Assembly: GCA_017481205.1 (NCBI GenBank)
Contig: JAFUPN010000012.1
Coordinates: forward strand, 1 to 33,822
DNA: 33,822 bases
Source: Clostridia bacterium
GTDB lineage: Bacteria > Bacillota > Clostridia > UMGS1810
Direction: 5' to 3'
Position numbers and translations under genes: made by a program. Shown piece after piece: positions 1 to 7,706 of this stretch (position 1 is the stretch's first letter; the number at the start of each line of letters is the position of its first letter). The notes under the pieces were generated by a model. The model saw only the letters and a list, made by a program, of their open reading frames with translations, did not search any database and was not told where the DNA came from.

Positions 1-155
1 AATTGTAGGGAACAGCCTTTAGGATGTTCCGCAAATATAATATTAGGTTCGTCAGAAACCGCCGAACCCTACAATTTATGATTTAATCAGCGCTTACTCA
101 AGGAGAAGCCTTTGGAAAATTCAAAATTTTTTATCCCTTACTTGACAAAATCATA
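1..155. repeat. 155-bp direct repeat, copy 1, with palindromic head
   Basis: This segment recurs at 1157-1311 with only two visible mismatches (T/C at 120 and C/T at 136). The first 76 bases form a cloverleaf-like palindrome. The outer arms AATTGTAGGG (1-10) and CCCTACAATT (67-76) are exact reverse complements. Inside are two hairpins, GGAACA/TGTTCC (9-14, 25-30) and GGTTCG/CGAACC (47-52, 63-68). The remaining 79 bases are AT-rich and contain a TTGACA at 142-147 without a convincing -10 partner. The repeat starts at the window edge, so it may extend further upstream. It looks like a small REP or MITE-type element plus attached flank; no transposase is present. Confidence 0.9.
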
Positions 156-204
156 GTAGGATGTAAAGAAAAAAAGCATAAACTCTTTTCGGAGGTTAAT
201 ACAT

Positions 205-1056
205 ATGGATAACAAAATAAAAATATTTGAAGACAAAAAAATAAGAACTGCTTGGAATGAAGAAACAGAAGAATGGTATTTTTCTGTTGTAGATGTTGTG
301 TCTGTTCTTACTGAAAGTGTTGATGGAAGAAAGTATTGGAACAAATTAAAGCAACGCTTGAAGGAAGAAGGAAATAAAACGGTGACAAATTGTCACCAGT
401 TGAAAATGAAAGCCACTGATGGAAAAATGCGTTTAACCGATGTCGCTGATACTGAACAGCTTTTGAGAATTATTCAGTCAATACCATCACCAAAGGCGGA
501 ACCTTTTAAGTTGTGGCTGGCGCAAGTGGGCAGAGAAAGAATTGAGGAAACCATTGATCCTGAACTCACAATATAAAGGGCGCTTGAAACATATCTCAAA
601 AAAGGTTACACACGAGAGTGGATAAACCAAAGATTGCAAGCTATTCAGGTAAGAAAGGAATTGACTGATGAATGGGATGCCAGAGGTGTTCAAAAAGGTG
701 TTGAATACGCTATCCTTACAGATGAAATAACAAAAGCTTGGTCTGGAATGACCACGCGGAAATACAAAAATCTTAAAGGACTCACAAAAGAAAATTTAAG
801 AGATAATATGAGCACTCTCGAGCTTGTTCTCAATATGCTTGCAGAAGCAACAACCACTGAATTATCAAAAACAAAAAATCCACAAACATTCAAGGAAAAT
901 TTAGAGGTTGCTAAAAGCGGTGGAGAAGCTGCTGGTATAGCGAGGGAAGAAGTTGAAAAAAGAACAGGAAAATCTGTTATTACCTCAAAAAATGCAGCCG
1001 AACTAAATCAGGTAGTAGTTGATTTAATTGAGGGCATTACAGAGGATGAAGAATAA
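205..1056 (+). pseudogene. dinD: DinD-like / BRO-N domain protein, broken by one in-frame stop
   Basis: Two open segments, 205-576 (123 aa) and 634-1056, lie in the same frame, separated by a TAA at 574-576. Reading through the stop gives one continuous protein of 283 residues, about the length of E. coli DinD (about 274 aa). The N-terminal part has the BRO-N (phage antirepressor type) look: a WYFSVVDVV segment near residue 24, then RKYWNKLKQRL. The C-terminal part (TDEWDARGVQKGVEYAILTD, then TKNPQTF) is typical of DinD-like proteins. The bases around the stop (ATA TAA AGG) fit a GAA to TAA change, because family members usually have I-E/D-R-A-L here. A good Shine-Dalgarno (CGGAGGT, about 190-196) precedes ATG 205. 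DinD proteins are DNA-damage-inducible accessory proteins, often on mobile DNA. The 155-bp direct repeats on both sides suggest an acquired cassette. Readthrough or a sequencing error cannot be excluded. Confidence 0.8.
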
Positions 1057-1106
1057 TTTTTAAAATTTGATAAAACAGTTTGCCGATTTTAAAGGTTTGA
1101 TATGTA

Positions 1107-1156
1107 GCCTTCCCATTGAGGGGAAGGTGGGTTGCGTAGCAACTCGGATGAGGTGG
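1107..1156. repeat. Short GC-rich palindromic repeat (REP-like)
   Basis: The segment has a hairpin CCTTCCC / GGGGAAGG followed by GTTGCGTAGCAAC, itself a small palindrome (GTTGC..GCAAC), and ends directly where the second 155-bp repeat begins. Its base composition is clearly richer in G than its surroundings. Similar GGGAAGGTGGGTTGC..CTCGGATGAGGTGG sequences are, to my knowledge, common dispersed repeats in Clostridia. Only one copy is in this window, so its repeat status rests on recognition. Confidence 0.55.
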
Positions 1157-1311
1157 AATTGTAGGGAACAGCCTTTAGGATGTTCCGCAAATATAATATT
1201 AGGTTCGTCAGAAACCGCCGAACCCTACAATTTATGATTTAATCAGCGCTTACTCAAGGAGAAGCCTTTGGAAAACTCAAAATTTTTTATTCCTTACTTG
1301 ACAAAATCATA
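1157..1311. repeat. 155-bp direct repeat, copy 2
   Basis: Near-identical copy of bases 1-155 in the same orientation, including the outer 10-bp inverted arms (1157-1166 and 1223-1232) and both inner hairpins. With copy 1 it brackets the broken dinD-like gene and the 1107-1156 repeat, so homologous recombination between copies would delete a unit of 1156 bp. Together with 1057-1156 and the terminator at 1316-1363 it accounts for nearly all of the gene-free stretch 1057-1440. Confidence 0.9.
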
Positions 1312-1315
1312 TAAT

Positions 1316-1363
1316 AAAAACACAAAACTTCTGAATAGGTATTTTCAGAAGTTTTGTGTTTTT
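1316..1363 (-). terminator. Bidirectional-type intrinsic terminator after the glycosyltransferase
   Basis: A perfect 20-bp stem (1316-1335 with 1344-1363) closes an 8-base loop. On the minus strand the arm ends in a run of T (AAAAA at 1316-1320 read in complement), about 80 bases past the stop of the glycosyltransferase at 1441. The A/T-tailed stem could also stop transcription arriving from the left. Confidence 0.85.
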
Positions 1364-1440
1364 ATGGGCATAGGAAAAAATGTTTCTTTTTTGCGGTCTG
1401 GATTTTTTACATCTCTTTTATAAAGAGCCGTTTGTTTCGA

Positions 1441-2694
1441 TTATGCTTCTATGTTTTCTATACTCTGTGCTACCGAGTGGTGTATCTCTTTCCATTTAAC
1501 CTTGGTAAACAGTGCAGTTATGGAAATAGGAATATATGTAAGCATAAATATGGGGAATGTAAAGAACGACCATATTTTTCTCGGAACGGAGCACTTGATA
1601 TTGTTCCATTCGGATATTCCGCTTACTACCGCAAGAAGAAACAGTGTGAGATACAGACTTCCGAAGGTGAAGAAAATTTCACCAAGTACCATCGTGAGTG
1701 CGCTATGTGCAAAAACTGCTGCATAAAACAGCGAACCGAAATTCACTGCAACCGTTATTACAGAGGTGATAAATGCAGGGGCTATTGTCATAAACATATC
1801 ATAGCAGGAAAAGCTTTTTTTTGTAAAAATTCCTTTGATAAGCTTGCCGCCGTATTTGCCGAATACCTGGAGAAAACCTCTGGACCATCTGAGTCGCTGG
1901 TTCCATGACTGACTGAAGGTGACAGGCTGTTCGTCATAAAAATATGCATCATGACAATATGCGATTTTTTCTCCGTTGATAACATTGTCAACAGAAAATT
2001 CTATATCCTCTGTAAGCAGAAAATGCTTCCAGCCGTTTTGCCTTTTTATAATATCCTTATGGATGAGAAATCCCGTTCCGGAAACTGCACAGCTTGTACC
2101 AAGCAATGTGCGTACATTGTTCAGCAGCTTTGCTTCTCTCAGAAACCAAAGAGAATATCCTGCGGTTATCCAGTTTGTACCGTAATTTTTTGAGTTACGG
2201 TGACTGGTTACAATTCTGTTGCCGGCAGACATACATTTGTCCATTTCGGCAATATATCTTGAATTAAGCAGGTTATCCGCATCAAATATAAAATATCCGT
2301 CGTAATAGTCAATTCCGCATTTTTTAAAGACCTTGCTGAACAGAAAACTGAGGGAATAGCCCTTGCCAACACGGTTTTTGTTGTTACGTACATACACATT
2401 TGCACCGTGGCTTTCGGCAACATCTTTTGTTTTGTCATCGCAGTTATCGGCAACCACATATATATCAATCAGCTCTGAGGGATAAGTTTGCAGCTTGATT
2501 GAATCTATCAGTTGTCCTACTACACATTCTTCGTTTCTGGCGGGTATCATCACCGCATATCTGTTTGTCTGCTTTGAATCCGGATATTTTTTTGGCTTTA
2601 CTATACATCCGTATACAATATAGAAAAACTGGTATGAATAACATACCATAAAGAGTCCTGCTATTATGCAGTTAACAACATGCAACCATTCCAT
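1441..2694 (-). CDS. Membrane glycosyltransferase, family GT2
   Basis: A processive-type family 2 glycosyltransferase of 417 aa, expected to transfer a sugar from a nucleotide donor at the inner face of the membrane. The acceptor is unknown. One hydrophobic segment lies near residues 5-30. The catalytic domain follows with PARNEE (51-56), the DxD-type motif FIFDADN (DAD 138-140), TED (228-230) and QRLRW (266-270), the QxxRW signature of cellulose- and hyaluronan-synthase-like enzymes. The C-terminal part (about 300-400) has three or four membrane segments. The frame stays open to 2802, but the start chosen is ATG 2694, preceded by GGAG with 9-base spacing; ATG 2709 is an alternative. It stands alone, behind the terminator of the upstream acetyltransferase gene. 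A wall or capsule polysaccharide role is inference. Confidence 0.85.
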   Translation of the reverse strand: MEWLHVVNCIIAGLFMVCYSYQFFYIVYGCIVKPKKYPDSKQTNRYAVMIPARNEECVVGQLIDSIKLQTYPSELIDIYVVADNCDDKTKDVAESHGANVYVRNNKNRVGKGYSLSFLFSKVFKKCGIDYYDGYFIFDADNLLNSRYIAEMDKCMSAGNRIVTSHRNSKNYGTNWITAGYSLWFLREAKLLNNVRTLLGTSCAVSGTGFLIHKDIIKRQNGWKHFLLTEDIEFSVDNVINGEKIAYCHDAYFYDEQPVTFSQSWNQRLRWSRGFLQVFGKYGGKLIKGIFTKKSFSCYDMFMTIAPAFITSVITVAVNFGSLFYAAVFAHSALTMVLGEIFFTFGSLYLTLFLLAVVSGISEWNNIKCSVPRKIWSFFTFPIFMLTYIPISITALFTKVKWKEIHHSVAQSIENIEA

Positions 2695-2782
2695 TTCACT
2701 ATTCTCCATTGAAATCAAATATGAAACATATTTACTAATAATATCTATATGGCAATAAAGGGGAATTAATGAAAACTTCAGC

Positions 2783-2811
2783 GCAATAAAATAGCACTTC
2801 AAAAGAAGTGC
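2783..2811 (-). terminator. Intrinsic terminator after the acetyltransferase gene
   Basis: On the minus strand a 7-bp stem GCACTTC/GAAGTGC with a TTTT loop (2794-2811) is followed by TATTTTATT. It lies about 110 bases past the stop of the GNAT gene and before the start of the glycosyltransferase gene, so the two are probably separate transcripts. Confidence 0.65.
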
Positions 2812-2921
2812 CTTGATAATTGAGCAACACCAGTATGAACCCCTTATTACTGCATTATTTTATCATACAGACGGTGCTTTGTCAAGTATTTATTTACAAG
2901 CAATCAAACCTGCGGTTGATT

Positions 2922-3473
2922 TTATTTTTTATGATATGCGGCGAACTCCCTGTCAAGCATACCCATATATACTATGTCGCGGTACTCTCCGTCAAAATAT
3001 GCGCTTTCCCTTGAAAGTCCTTCTTCTTTGAAACCGAGCTTGGTATGAAAAGCTATTGAAGCAGCATTGCATTCATAGATATATACATTAGCCTTGTGAT
3101 ATCTCAGCTGATTAAAGTAGTAATCAAGCAGCAGTACTGCAGCTTCGCTTGCATAACCATTGCCCTTGTGGTCAGGATGGATAAAAAGACCGTATTTAAA
3201 GCAACCGTTTCTCCTGTCACATTCAAAGGCTGTTATCTGACCCACCGGGGTACCGTCGTGAGTTTCCACAGTAAATAGGTAGTCATCCTTGCTGCTGTCG
3301 CTGTTTACATTTTCAAGAAATTCGCTCATTGCTTTGGGGCTTTTAGGCAGTTCAATCCTGTCGTAGAGCTTGGCTGTGTCTGTATCTGCATTGCCCGAAG
3401 CATCCGTAAAGAGAACCGAGTCCTCCGACACCGGAGCTCTGAGTCTGATTTTTTTGCCTGTCCATATGCTCAT
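2922..3473 (-). CDS. GNAT-family N-acetyltransferase
   Basis: A 183-aa protein of the GNAT superfamily (RimJ/RimL-like group), which moves an acetyl group from acetyl-CoA to an amine. The substrate is not identifiable. The opening KKIRLRAP..D is the usual first beta strand of this group. The acetyl-CoA pyrophosphate-binding loop is HKGNGYASEA (motif A), and the C-terminal N-A-A-S-IAFHTKLGFKEEG segment is the standard motif B. The frame is open to 3551, but ATG 3473 is preferred because GGAGG sits 7 bases upstream and a strong promoter lies just behind it. It appears to be a single-gene transcript. Confidence 0.87.
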   Translation of the reverse strand: MSIWTGKKIRLRAPVSEDSVLFTDASGNADTDTAKLYDRIELPKSPKAMSEFLENVNSDSSKDDYLFTVETHDGTPVGQITAFECDRRNGCFKYGLFIHPDHKGNGYASEAAVLLLDYYFNQLRYHKANVYIYECNAASIAFHTKLGFKEEGLSRESAYFDGEYRDIVYMGMLDREFAAYHKK

Positions 3474-3503
3474 GGGAGTACCTCCAACAAAAGAATTAAT
3501 ATA

Positions 3504-3532
3504 ATTATGCCACAGTAATGATTTTATGTCAA
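3504..3532 (-). promoter_or_regulatory. Sigma-A-type promoter of the GNAT gene
   Basis: On the minus strand TTGACA (complement of 3527-3532), 17 bases, then CATAAT (complement of 3504-3509), with the -10 about 30 bases before the start codon at 3473. The -35 is a perfect consensus match. Confidence 0.8.
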
Positions 3533-3611
3533 TATTTATGTTAGAATGCATAAATGATTATGTAAACCAAATTTGACGTTTTTGTGCATATTTTGTCGAG
3601 AATTACACTTT

Positions 3612-3671
3612 TTATACACATGAAAAAGCCCAAAACTCAAGTTATACACAAAGTTATCCACATTATCCACA
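3612..3671 (+). promoter_or_regulatory. Cluster of four DnaA boxes
   Basis: Four 9-mers match the DnaA box TTATNCACA, all on the plus strand: TTATACACA at 3612-3620 and 3642-3650, and TTATCCACA at 3654-3662 and 3663-3671, the last two directly abutting. TTATCCACA is the highest-affinity form. No dnaA, dnaN or rpmH gene is in the window. The gene-free AT-rich stretch 3474-4258 otherwise holds the GNAT promoter, a MITE-like repeat and a palindrome. Possible roles are DnaA titration (as with the DnaA-box clusters of B. subtilis), local transcription control, or part of a replication origin. Confidence 0.8.
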
Positions 3672-3736
3672 TTTTTAATGGTTTAAAAACTGAAGTAAAA
3701 TGTAAACCAATAAAAATTTTGCATGGCAGGTGAGAG

Positions 3737-4009
3737 TGTAGCCGAAGCAACCAATACTAAAGACGCCTCAAAGGTGGAATTTTCGGCAACTTTCGGCTTG
3801 TCATCCTCGAAAGGCTACAGCCTTCCTTCGTCCTTCGCACCAAAATTTGCTCAAAAATTCATCCGTTTTAGGTCATTTTGAGTTTTGGAATTATAAAATT
3901 TATTTCAGACAAGGCAAAAATGCAGGGAATATGGTAATATTTCCGAGTATTTTAACGAAGTATGAGATAAACTTTATATTTCAAAACCGTCTTTAGTGTA
4001 AGTAATTTG
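3737..4009. repeat. MITE-like interspersed repeat, copy A (diverged)
   Basis: Starts TGTAGCCGAAGCAACCAATA, continues to ACTAAAGACG, and ends near CGTCTTTAGTGTA, so the two ends are inverted copies of an ACTAAAGACG core. The interior matches, in inverted order, the element at 9224-9531 (shared blocks: CACCAAAAT, CCGAGTATTTTAACGAAGTA, TTTCAAAACCGTCTTTAGTG). The outer right arm has decayed. No coding potential is evident. Confidence 0.75.
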
Positions 4010-4031
4010 TAATAATCAACTGAAGCGCAGG

Positions 4032-4115
4032 CTGTAACAAAATGAATTAATATGCAATACAATGCCATTTTGCCGTTTTGGCTAACGGTTTGCATGAATA
4101 TTCATTTTGTTGCAG
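4032..4115. repeat. Large imperfect palindrome
   Basis: The left arm CTGTAACAAAATGAAT (4032-4047) pairs with the right arm ATTCATTTTGTTGCAG (4100-4115) apart from one base; ATGCAA/TTGCAT lie further in. A second perfect hairpin, CCGTT/AACGG, sits at 4073-4088. A T-rich run follows at 4117-4135. It could be a terminator-like or regulatory structure, or the remnant of a small mobile element. It lies about 140 bases before the HprK-like gene. Confidence 0.6.
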
Positions 4116-4258
4116 TCTCTTTATATATTTTTTGTCAATGAATTTCTGTTTGTCTATCTTATCTAAATATATTTGTCATTTTTTTGCTTATTTACTGTTG
4201 AAAAAACACTTGAAATTTGATATTATATATGTATATATGTGTATCGGCAGGTGAAGTG

Positions 4259-5119
4259 ATGAAATTTTATAATATAGCGGATATGCTTCTCTCGGTCAGC
4301 GGTTATATGGACGAAACAACAGTCAGCCGTATGAGCGGGTATGAGACTGAGCTTTCGGGCAGAGCTCCCGATGTGGAGATTGATATTGAGCTGAGGGATA
4401 AACCGATTGAAATACCCAAGGATAATTGCCTCATAGTCAGTACAAATGAAATGTGGCATCTGTCAGACAGTGTGTTGTCGTATTATCTCTGCTTTCCTGA
4501 TTTGGACGGGGCGGCGGTATGTGTAGACTGCAATCCTGATTTTTCAAAAATACATATTTGTCTTTATGATGTCAAGGCACAGCTTGGGTATAACGATACC
4601 TGCTATCTTTTTAACACCATGTCAAATATTCTCCATTATATAGCGCTGAATCACGGCAGACTGGTTTTTCATTCCTCTTCTGTATGTGCAGAGGGTATGG
4701 GAGTCGCTTTTTCGGCAAGCTCCGGAGTGGGCAAATCCACTCATACAGGTCTGTGGCTGGAAAATATCCCCGGATGCTCATATATTAATGATGATACACC
4801 TATTATAAGTATTTCTGAGGGCAGGGTAATGATTTCCGGTTCTCCCTTTGCCGGCACCAGCGGCATCAACAGCAATGTAACAGTTCCTCTCAAAGCAATA
4901 GTATTTGTCACCAGAGGCGAGGAAAACAAGGTTGTGCCCGTGGATACCGTGACGGCATTTGTACGCATAATGTCTCAGCTTAAAAAGCCGGTTAACGACA
5001 TTATGTCGGACAAGCTGATATCCACCTTGAATTTAATACTCAAAAGTGTGCCCTGTTATTTCATGGAGTGTAATATATCTCCCGAGGCTGCACTGACGGC
5101 TTATAAGGCAATATTTTAA
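4259..5119 (+). CDS. HPr-kinase/PEPCK-fold protein (HprK-like), orphan
   Basis: A 286-aa cytoplasmic protein with the P-loop kinase core of the HPr kinase/PEP carboxykinase fold. HSSSV lies at 138-142, a Walker A loop SSGVGKST at 154-161, and the acidic motif NDDTP at 177-181 (metal and ATP binding). GSPFAGT (194-200) is similar to the conserved loop of PEPCK-like kinases. The N-terminal 130 residues have no recognised domain. Members of this broad family are often encoded with PqqD-type chaperones in peptide-modification clusters and phosphorylate peptides, but no PqqD, ABC exporter or precursor peptide is visible here. It is not a canonical HprK, since that enzyme's own N-terminal domain and signature are lacking. 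ATG 4259 is chosen because AGGTGA lies just upstream; the frame is open from 4217. The S-layer gene follows 33 bases later, suggesting co-transcription. The substrate is unknown. Confidence 0.7.
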   Translation: MKFYNIADMLLSVSGYMDETTVSRMSGYETELSGRAPDVEIDIELRDKPIEIPKDNCLIVSTNEMWHLSDSVLSYYLCFPDLDGAAVCVDCNPDFSKIHICLYDVKAQLGYNDTCYLFNTMSNILHYIALNHGRLVFHSSSVCAEGMGVAFSASSGVGKSTHTGLWLENIPGCSYINDDTPIISISEGRVMISGSPFAGTSGINSNVTVPLKAIVFVTRGEENKVVPVDTVTAFVRIMSQLKKPVNDIMSDKLISTLNLILKSVPCYFMECNISPEAALTAYKAIF

Positions 5120-5152
5120 AATAAAAAACTTATTCTGAAAGGAAAAATTATT

Positions 5153-6790
5153 ATGAAAAGAAGAATTTTAGCACTGATTGTAGCAGCTGTACTTGCTTTG
5201 CCCGGCTTTGCTGTTTATGCTGCAGAGTTCAGCGACCTCGGTTCGTCTCACTGGGCATACAGCTCTGTAAGCAAGCTTGTTGACGAGGGAACCATAAACG
5301 GCTTTACCGATGGTACCTTCCGCCCGGACGCTACTGTTTCCAGAGCGGAGTTTGTAAAGATGATTGGCAAAGGACCAGTTGCCGCCTCCGAGACTTATAC
5401 TGATGTGGCTCCCGGTGCATGGTATTATGATTATGTAATGTATTCAGGTCTTGCGCCTCTCGGCTCCCGCAGATTTGAGCCGGATACTCCCATCACCCGC
5501 GGCGATGTGGCAGGGCTTCTCTGGAAGAGAAACGGCTCTGTAAAGGTTGACGGTGTTCCCGCTATGATTACATCTCAGAGCAGCGAGCCCGATGCAATTG
5601 CATGGGTTTATGCCAAGGGCATTATGATGGGCGATGATTATATAAATCTCCGTCTTGGTGATTCCCTCACAAGAGCAGAGGCTGCAGCTCTCATCGTAAG
5701 AGCGAGAGAGAATACCGCCGCTGCCAATGTTAACTTTATAGACTATCTGGATGACAAGGTTCTTGAGACAGTATACAACAGTCTCAATCTCTTTGACAAT
5801 AAGCCTTACAATCCCGATGCTAAGGTTACCAACGGAGAGCTGGCACATATGGCAATCCGTCTTGCCGAAGGACAGAATACCGTTACATACGGCAATTTCT
5901 CCTGCGAAATCCCCTTTGAGCACAAGTACGCACAGTCTCTTGACGCATATGCAAAATACTGCATAGGAGAGGACAAAATCACTCAGGAATATATTGACAA
6001 AAATGCTACTGTTTCCGACGCAGTATGTGCAATTACCTTCGGTCTGCTCAGAACCAGTGTAAAGTATATTGAATACGGCGATACCGACAATTACTACAAG
6101 GATATCACCGCCGCCCTTTCGGAAAAGGCAAATAAACACCTTACTGCAGCATACAAGGCTGGTATCTCAATCTATGCCGACGGTAATATCAAGGCAGACA
6201 AGGATGTAACCCTTAAGGAGCTTGCAGCATTGCTTTTCCAGGCAGACAGTATCTCCGGCTTTAACAGAGCTAATATTTTTGCTGAGAGAAAATCCTTTGA
6301 CAATTACCCCATAAATACCGATATCACCTCATATCCTTCAAATGCAGACGAATATGCGGTTATCCTTAAAGGCATCCCCAAGGATGTATACGAGGCTGAA
6401 TATGTTGTTTATGCAGACGGTGAGAGCATAGGCTCTCCAAAGTCTATGTACAACAGTGCAAGAGACTTTAACGAAATATACAACGATATGCTTTTAACCA
6501 TTACAGAAACCCTGTGGGCTAATAACGAAAAGCTCAGCATCACTTATTATCCCTCCATGGTTGTAAACAACGGCGACGGCTGTACCTACCGTGTGAAAAT
6601 TGATGTTGTTGATGTAAGCGATGGTATGACCTTAGGCAAGCTTATTCCTATTGGTACTGATGTAAACGATGTTACACTTAAGGACGGTATGACTGTTTAT
6701 GCAGACCTTGAGACAGGTGCAAAGCTTACAGGCATATTCTATGCGGCAGATACCGCCGGAATAAATCAAGTGGTAAAAGTGGTTGAATAA
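5153..6790 (+). CDS. Secreted S-layer-homology (SLH) domain protein
   Basis: A 545-aa exported protein. A signal peptide is clear (KRR, hydrophobic stretch to about residue 20, AVYAA cleavage region near 24). Three SLH-type repeats follow at about 26-70 (FSDLGSSHWAYSSV..), 80-130 (YTDVAPGAWYYDYV..) and 145-190. Weaker SLH-like repeats at about 195-240 and 330-370 share the A-x-L-L endings. SLH domains anchor proteins non-covalently to wall polysaccharides. The C-terminal 170 residues are of unknown function. Start ATG 5153 has AAAGGA upstream. It lies 33 bases behind the HprK-like gene and is probably in the same transcript. A weak hairpin (GCTTG/CAAGC then GGTTTT, about 6803-6821) may end it. 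Confidence 0.87.
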   Translation: MKRRILALIVAAVLALPGFAVYAAEFSDLGSSHWAYSSVSKLVDEGTINGFTDGTFRPDATVSRAEFVKMIGKGPVAASETYTDVAPGAWYYDYVMYSGLAPLGSRRFEPDTPITRGDVAGLLWKRNGSVKVDGVPAMITSQSSEPDAIAWVYAKGIMMGDDYINLRLGDSLTRAEAAALIVRARENTAAANVNFIDYLDDKVLETVYNSLNLFDNKPYNPDAKVTNGELAHMAIRLAEGQNTVTYGNFSCEIPFEHKYAQSLDAYAKYCIGEDKITQEYIDKNATVSDAVCAITFGLLRTSVKYIEYGDTDNYYKDITAALSEKANKHLTAAYKAGISIYADGNIKADKDVTLKELAALLFQADSISGFNRANIFAERKSFDNYPINTDITSYPSNADEYAVILKGIPKDVYEAEYVVYADGESIGSPKSMYNSARDFNEIYNDMLLTITETLWANNEKLSITYYPSMVVNNGDGCTYRVKIDVVDVSDGMTLGKLIPIGTDVNDVTLKDGMTVYADLETGAKLTGIFYAADTAGINQVVKVVE

Positions 6791-6911
6791 ACTGCCTCAG
6801 AAAGCTTGATACAAGCGGTTTTAAGCAAAATATCAGATATTTTCGACAAAAGCAACAAAAAAATCGGCTCTTTACAAATTATTTGGCTTGTAAATTTGTG
6901 TATAATAGCTA

Positions 6912-6940
6912 TTGCAAAAGTTGGAATAATTTGATATAAT
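6912..6940 (+). promoter_or_regulatory. Promoter of the HU gene
   Basis: TTGCAA (6912-6917), a 17-base spacer, then a perfect TATAAT (6935-6940), 37 bases before the HU start codon. A second TATAAT at 6901-6906 lacks a well-spaced -35. Confidence 0.8.
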
Positions 6941-6976
6941 AACCACATACCAAAAATATTAGGAGGTAGTTAGGTA

Positions 6977-7249
6977 ATGAATAAAACAGATTTGATTGCA
7001 AAAATTGCTGAGAAATCAGAATTGAGCAAAAAAGACGCTGAAAAAGCACTGAACGCTTTCGTTGACAGTGTAACAGACGCTCTTAAGGCAGGCGACAAGG
7101 TTGCTCTTGTTGGTTTCGGTACATTCGAAACAAAGAAGAGAGCTGCAAGAAAGGGTAAGAACCCCCAGACAGGTGCAGTTATTGATATCCCTGCTGCTAC
7201 TGTTCCTGCTTTCAAAGTAGGTAAGGGTCTCAAAGACGCTGTTAAATAA
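6977..7249 (+). CDS. hup: DNA-binding protein HU
   Basis: A 90-aa histone-like nucleoid protein, the normal length for HU. It binds and bends DNA without sequence preference, as a dimer. The signature [21 protein letters not shown] (around 48-68) forms the start of the DNA-binding arm, and the N-terminal [14 protein letters not shown] dimerisation helix is standard. AGGAGGT stands 8-9 bases before ATG 6977, implying strong translation. It is a single-gene unit with its own promoter and terminator. Confidence 0.97.
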   Translation: MNKTDLIAKIAEKSELSKKDAEKALNAFVDSVTDALKAGDKVALVGFGTFETKKRAARKGKNPQTGAVIDIPAATVPAFKVGKGLKDAVK

Positions 7250-7265
7250 TTATAGTGTCAATTCA

Positions 7266-7296
7266 AAATACCGCTGATAACTCAGCGGTATTTTTT
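7266..7296 (+). terminator. Intrinsic terminator of the HU gene
   Basis: A perfect 12-bp stem (7266-7277 with 7282-7293), TAAC loop, ending in TTTTTT (7291-7296), 16 bases after the HU stop. The structure could also stop the convergent spoVA transcript, but its minus-strand T run is weaker. Confidence 0.92.
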
Positions 7297-7321
7297 ATGG
7301 AAAAATACATATTACAACTTT

Positions 7322-7696
7322 TTATCTTTTTGGATTTTTTGCCTTCGGCTTACACAGGAGCGAAAAAAGCAGACCGAAAAATACTGCCGCACTTATGCCT
7401 CCGGCTGCTCCCATTACTCCTCCTGTGAGAATGCCGATAAACCCTTTTTCGTCTATTGCCTTGGCAACCCCCTTTGCAAGAGTGTAGCCAAAGCCTATAA
7501 TAGGTGTTGTTGCACCGTTTCCTGCAAAATTTACGATAGGCTCATATATTCCCATAGCTGTGAGAATGACTCCTGCCATCACATAGCTTACCATTATTCG
7601 GGCAGGTGTCATTTTTGTATAATCAATAAGCAGCTGTGCTATTACACAGAACAGCCCACCTACCCAAAAGGCATTTAAAAGCTTTATCCAATCCAT
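7322..7696 (-). CDS. spoVAE: Stage V sporulation protein AE (SpoVAE/SpoVAEb)
   Basis: A membrane protein of 124 aa with about four hydrophobic segments, part of the SpoVA channel that moves Ca-dipicolinate into the forespore and releases it at germination. Recognised by MDWIKLLNAFWVGGLFCVIA at the start and the GATTPIIGFGYTLAKGV segment typical of this family. ATG 7696 is preferred over the in-frame GTG 7705 because GAGGTG lies 6 bases before it. It is the last gene of spoVAC-spoVAD-spoVAE, almost touching the spoVAD stop. Forespore sigma-G control is expected from the family; no clear sigma-G promoter was found. Confidence 0.92.
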   Translation of the reverse strand: MDWIKLLNAFWVGGLFCVIAQLLIDYTKMTPARIMVSYVMAGVILTAMGIYEPIVNFAGNGATTPIIGFGYTLAKGVAKAIDEKGFIGILTGGVMGAAGGISAAVFFGLLFSLLCKPKAKNPKR

Positions 7697-7706
7697 AATC
7701 CGCACC

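Noticed and set aside
1354..1908. A 184-codon plus-strand frame
   Set aside because: It is the shadow of the GT2 glycosyltransferase on the other strand, cysteine- and tyrosine-rich without any domain.
5444..6139. A 231-codon open frame antisense to the SLH gene
   Set aside because: It mirrors a clearly coding gene with signal peptide and SLH repeats; the reverse translation shows no family features and no ribosome binding site.
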